The notes under the pieces are model-generated. The model was not told the origin of the DNA. It saw only the letters and a program-made list of their open reading frames with translations, and did not search any database. The translations under genes were made by a program, and so were the position numbers. A DNA stretch of 64,000 nucleotides from Clostridium zeae (GTDB lineage Bacteria; Bacillota; Clostridia; Clostridiales; Clostridiaceae): contig NZ_BMBA01000008.1 in assembly GCF_017312485.1 (NCBI RefSeq), forward strand, positions 136,567 through 200,566, in the 5' to 3' direction. Positions 62,461 to 64,000 of the stretch are shown here, in pieces (positions within the stretch are counted from its first letter, which is position 1; each line of letters opens with the position of its first letter).

Positions 62461-63153
62461 CTATAATATCACTTGAACTTCCCTTTTCAAAGTTATGCTG
62501 TTTGGAGTAACCTCTGAACAATATGCAAAGACATCAACCCCATTTTTAGCTGCATATCTTAATGCCTCACCAAATTCAGGATCTGTTTCATCATGAGGCG
62601 TAAATGCTTTTATATCATCTAGTTGTATCAGGAACATAACTCCCGCACCTTTTCCTTGTTTTTTAACCTCTACAAGTTCCAACAAATGCTTTCTACCTCT
62701 TTCAGTAGGTGCGTCTGGAAAGCTAGCAACTCCATTTTTCTCCAAAGTCACCCCTTTAACTTCCAAATAATACTCAGAGCCAATATCATCACTAAGTTTG
62801 AAATCAAACCTACTATTTCCAAAAGTTTTTTCTCTCATTATTATATTATATTTATCTAAAGAAGGAATCATTTTATTTATTAACGCCTCTTCCACTACCT
62901 TATTTGGGATATGAGAGTCTATACTTATGAGATTTTCCTCTTTGTATGCAGCTATTAGATCATATTGTGTTTTTCTTTCTGGTGAATCCTCTTTTCTAAG
63001 TATAACCTTTGTACCTGGTATCAAGATTTCTTTGCATCGCCCTGTATTGGGTACATGAGTCATTATTTCCTTATTATCCAGCATTACATATCCTTGAAAT
63101 CTATTAGGTCTTTTAACAAATATCGCTTCTACTACAGGCTTTTCTATTAGCAC
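62461..63153 (-). CDS. sfsA: SfsA (sugar fermentation stimulation) family protein
   Basis: The 230-residue protein has the SfsA pattern: VKRPNRFQGYVMLDN (OB-like start), HVPNTGRCKEILIPG, RKTQYDLIAA and a nuclease-like core with FDFKLSDD, YLEVKGVTLE, FPDAPTERGRKHLLEL. The Asp and Glu-x-Lys residues match PD-(D/E)XK-like folds. The biological role is poorly known. I prefer the GTG at 63153, which follows GAAGGTG by six bases and gives the usual family length; an ATG at 63216 adds 21 odd residues that overlap DnaA-box-like sites. Confidence 0.9.
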   Translation of the reverse strand: MLIEKPVVEAIFVKRPNRFQGYVMLDNKEIMTHVPNTGRCKEILIPGTKVILRKEDSPERKTQYDLIAAYKEENLISIDSHIPNKVVEEALINKMIPSLDKYNIIMREKTFGNSRFDFKLSDDIGSEYYLEVKGVTLEKNGVASFPDAPTERGRKHLLELVEVKKQGKGAGVMFLIQLDDIKAFTPHDETDPEFGEALRYAAKNGVDVFAYCSEVTPNSITLKREVQVIL

Positions 63154-63184
63154 ATTAATCACCTTCATAATATATTTGAAATAG

Positions 63185-63215
63185 TTATCCACATTATTCA
63201 CATATATTGTCCACA
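63185..63215 (+). promoter_or_regulatory. DnaA-box-like cluster, first group
   Basis: TTATCCACA (a perfect box) at 63185-63193, TTATTCACA at 63194-63202 and TTGTCCACA at 63207-63215 lie together upstream of sfsA. Confidence 0.6.
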
Positions 63216-63416
63216 TAATATGTTTGTAATGTTGATATTTAACCGTAAAATTTATATTCTTTACTATTATTATTGCTTTTATGTAAGTTTTTGTAGGTTT
63301 ATATACTATTTTGTTGTAGCATATTCATTAAGTTGAGTATGCTAAATCTTAATTACTAACCTAATTATATTATTTTTTTATAGTATATAGCAATAAATAT
63401 TAACTTTCGCACTACT

Positions 63417-63491
63417 TATCCACATTTATTCACAGGTTTGTATACAAAAATGTGGACAACTAATATAAAAATCAACTTTTTTGTGAATAAG
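63417..63491. promoter_or_regulatory. DnaA-box-like cluster, second group
   Basis: TTATCCACA (perfect) at 63417-63425 and TTATTCACA at 63427-63435 lie on the plus strand. TGTGGACAA at 63452-63460 and TGTGAATAA at 63483-63491 are minus-strand boxes. An AT-rich stretch of about 200 bases separates this group from the first. No gene lies in 63217-63680. Confidence 0.6.
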
Positions 63492-63557
63492 TCAATCCTT
63501 TTCTTTTAAACAACTTTTTTCTACATTATTTTCTTAAAAAACACTAATTTTTGTAGA

Positions 63558-63594
63558 CAAAAATAAGGAATTACCCTTATGAGTAACTCCTTAT
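63558..63594 (-). terminator. Terminator of the rRNA-tRNA operon
   Basis: ATAAGGAGTTAC and GTAATTCCTTAT pair around a short loop and are followed by TTTTTG on the minus strand, about 90 bases past the tRNA. Confidence 0.8.
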
Positions 63595-63681
63595 ATATTC
63601 ATTTATAGGCCTAAGCCTTATTACGTTCTACACATATATAAACTCGATATACTCCGGAAGTAAATCGAGTTATATAGGTTA

Positions 63682-63756
63682 TGGTGACTCCTAGGGGAAT
63701 CGAACCCCTGTTACCACCGTGAAAGGGTGGTGTCTTGACCGCTTGACCAAGGAGCC
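63682..63756 (-). tRNA. tRNA-Glu (anticodon UUC)
   Basis: The minus strand folds as a cloverleaf of 75 bases with an encoded CCA end. The acceptor pair is GGCTCCT/AGGAGTC (one G-U pair), the anticodon arm is CCACC-CTTTCAC-GGTGG with TTC, and the T arm is AGGGG-TTCGATT-CCCCT. It follows 5S rRNA in the operon. Confidence 0.96.
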
Positions 63757-63763
63757 ATGAGAA

Positions 63764-63880
63764 CCTAGCGACCACCTACTCTCCCACACAGTCGCCCATG
63801 CAGTACCATCAGCCGTCTAAGTCTTAACCGTCGTGTTCGGAATGGGTACGGGTGTAACCCTTAGACGCATCATCACTAGA
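63764..63880 (-). rRNA. rrf: 5S ribosomal RNA
   Basis: The minus strand shows conserved 5S segments: TCTAGTGATGATGCG at the 5' end, CACCCGTACCCATTCCGAAC, and GGGAGAGTAGGTGGTCGCTA near the 3' end. Length is about 117 bases. End positions are approximate. Confidence 0.95.
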
Positions 63881-63938
63881 TATTGAAAGATTATTCTTTC
63901 AAAATTGCACTTAAGTTTACTTTGTAATAATTTGTATT

Positions 63939-64000
63939 GGTCAAGCCCTCGACCTATTAGTATCGGTCAGCTGAACATGTTACCATGCTTACACCTCCGA
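63939..64000 (-). rRNA. rrl: 23S ribosomal RNA, 3' end only
   Basis: The minus strand reads TAATAGGTCGAGGGCTTGACC, the conserved 3' terminus of 23S rRNA, preceded by the AACATGTTCAGCTGACCGAT helix region. The gene continues past the window end. Confidence 0.95.

Noticed and set aside
63154..63216. A longer N-terminus for SfsA
   Set aside because: The extra residues do not look like the family and the DNA holds DnaA-box-like sites; the GTG at 63153 has a proper ribosome site.
1..64000. CRISPR array or prophage
   Set aside because: No evenly spaced direct repeats with unique spacers and no phage structural, integrase or lysis cassette genes were seen.

Overview
The window looks like the chromosome of a Clostridium-type anaerobe (Clostridiaceae, low-GC Firmicutes). 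The DNA is very AT-rich, Shine-Dalgarno sites are strong and purine-rich, and several genes use GTG or TTG starts. A desulfoferrodoxin, many PTS sugar transporters, a lysine riboswitch ahead of lysA and Gram-positive wall enzymes all fit. The right end runs into an rRNA operon on the minus strand (23S 3' end, 5S, tRNA-Glu). I see no prophage, plasmid or CRISPR array. Nearly all genes lie on the minus strand.

Layout. 1-5.8 kb: a signalling operon of hybrid histidine kinase, CheR, CheB and a REC-GGDEF protein cut by the window start. 6-8.3 kb: a HAD phosphatase, a small membrane protein and a P-loop nucleotide-binding protein. 8.3-16.7 kb: two mannose-class PTS operons, one with a fused IIC-IID permease and the other resembling the galactosamine/GalNAc (Aga) PTS, plus a LevR-type sigma-54 activator and a matching -24/-12 promoter. 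16.9-20.2 kb: peptide release factor 3, then a solitary IS1595-like transposase relative that seems to have lost catalytic residues but still sits between short inverted repeats. 20.6-23.3 kb: a glucose/GlcNAc-type PTS IICB controlled by a BglG-family antiterminator through a recognisable RAT/terminator switch. 23.6-29.2 kb: a membrane acyltransferase, then an operon around a protein made of two fused glutathionylspermidine-synthetase-like ATP-grasp modules, with a small secreted protein and three unrecognised proteins. This is the best candidate here for an undescribed system.

29.5-40.4 kb: a second HAD phosphatase, superoxide reductase, a small hypothetical gene and a 2845-residue cyclic beta-glucan-synthase-like enzyme. 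41.4-50 kb: a cell-surface region with two secreted wall enzymes sharing an almost identical N-terminal module, an M18 aminopeptidase, an SH3-rich amidase and an LtaS-like enzyme. 50.7-53.1 kb: a polar amino-acid ABC importer. 53.4-63.2 kb: HelD, FtsH, signal peptidase I, a DUF3006-like protein, lysA with its lysine riboswitch, a TIM-barrel protein, a Nudix hydrolase and SfsA. 63.2-64 kb: two clusters of DnaA-box-like sites, then tRNA-Glu, 5S and the 23S end.

Between genes the window carries at least two families of short palindromic repeats. One has full (about 95 bp) and short (about 55 bp) forms at roughly nine places, including one inside the ATP-grasp operon. The other ends in a TTTAAATTAAGTGGT-like inverted repeat. 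Positions are read by eye and non-coding boundaries may be off by a few bases.
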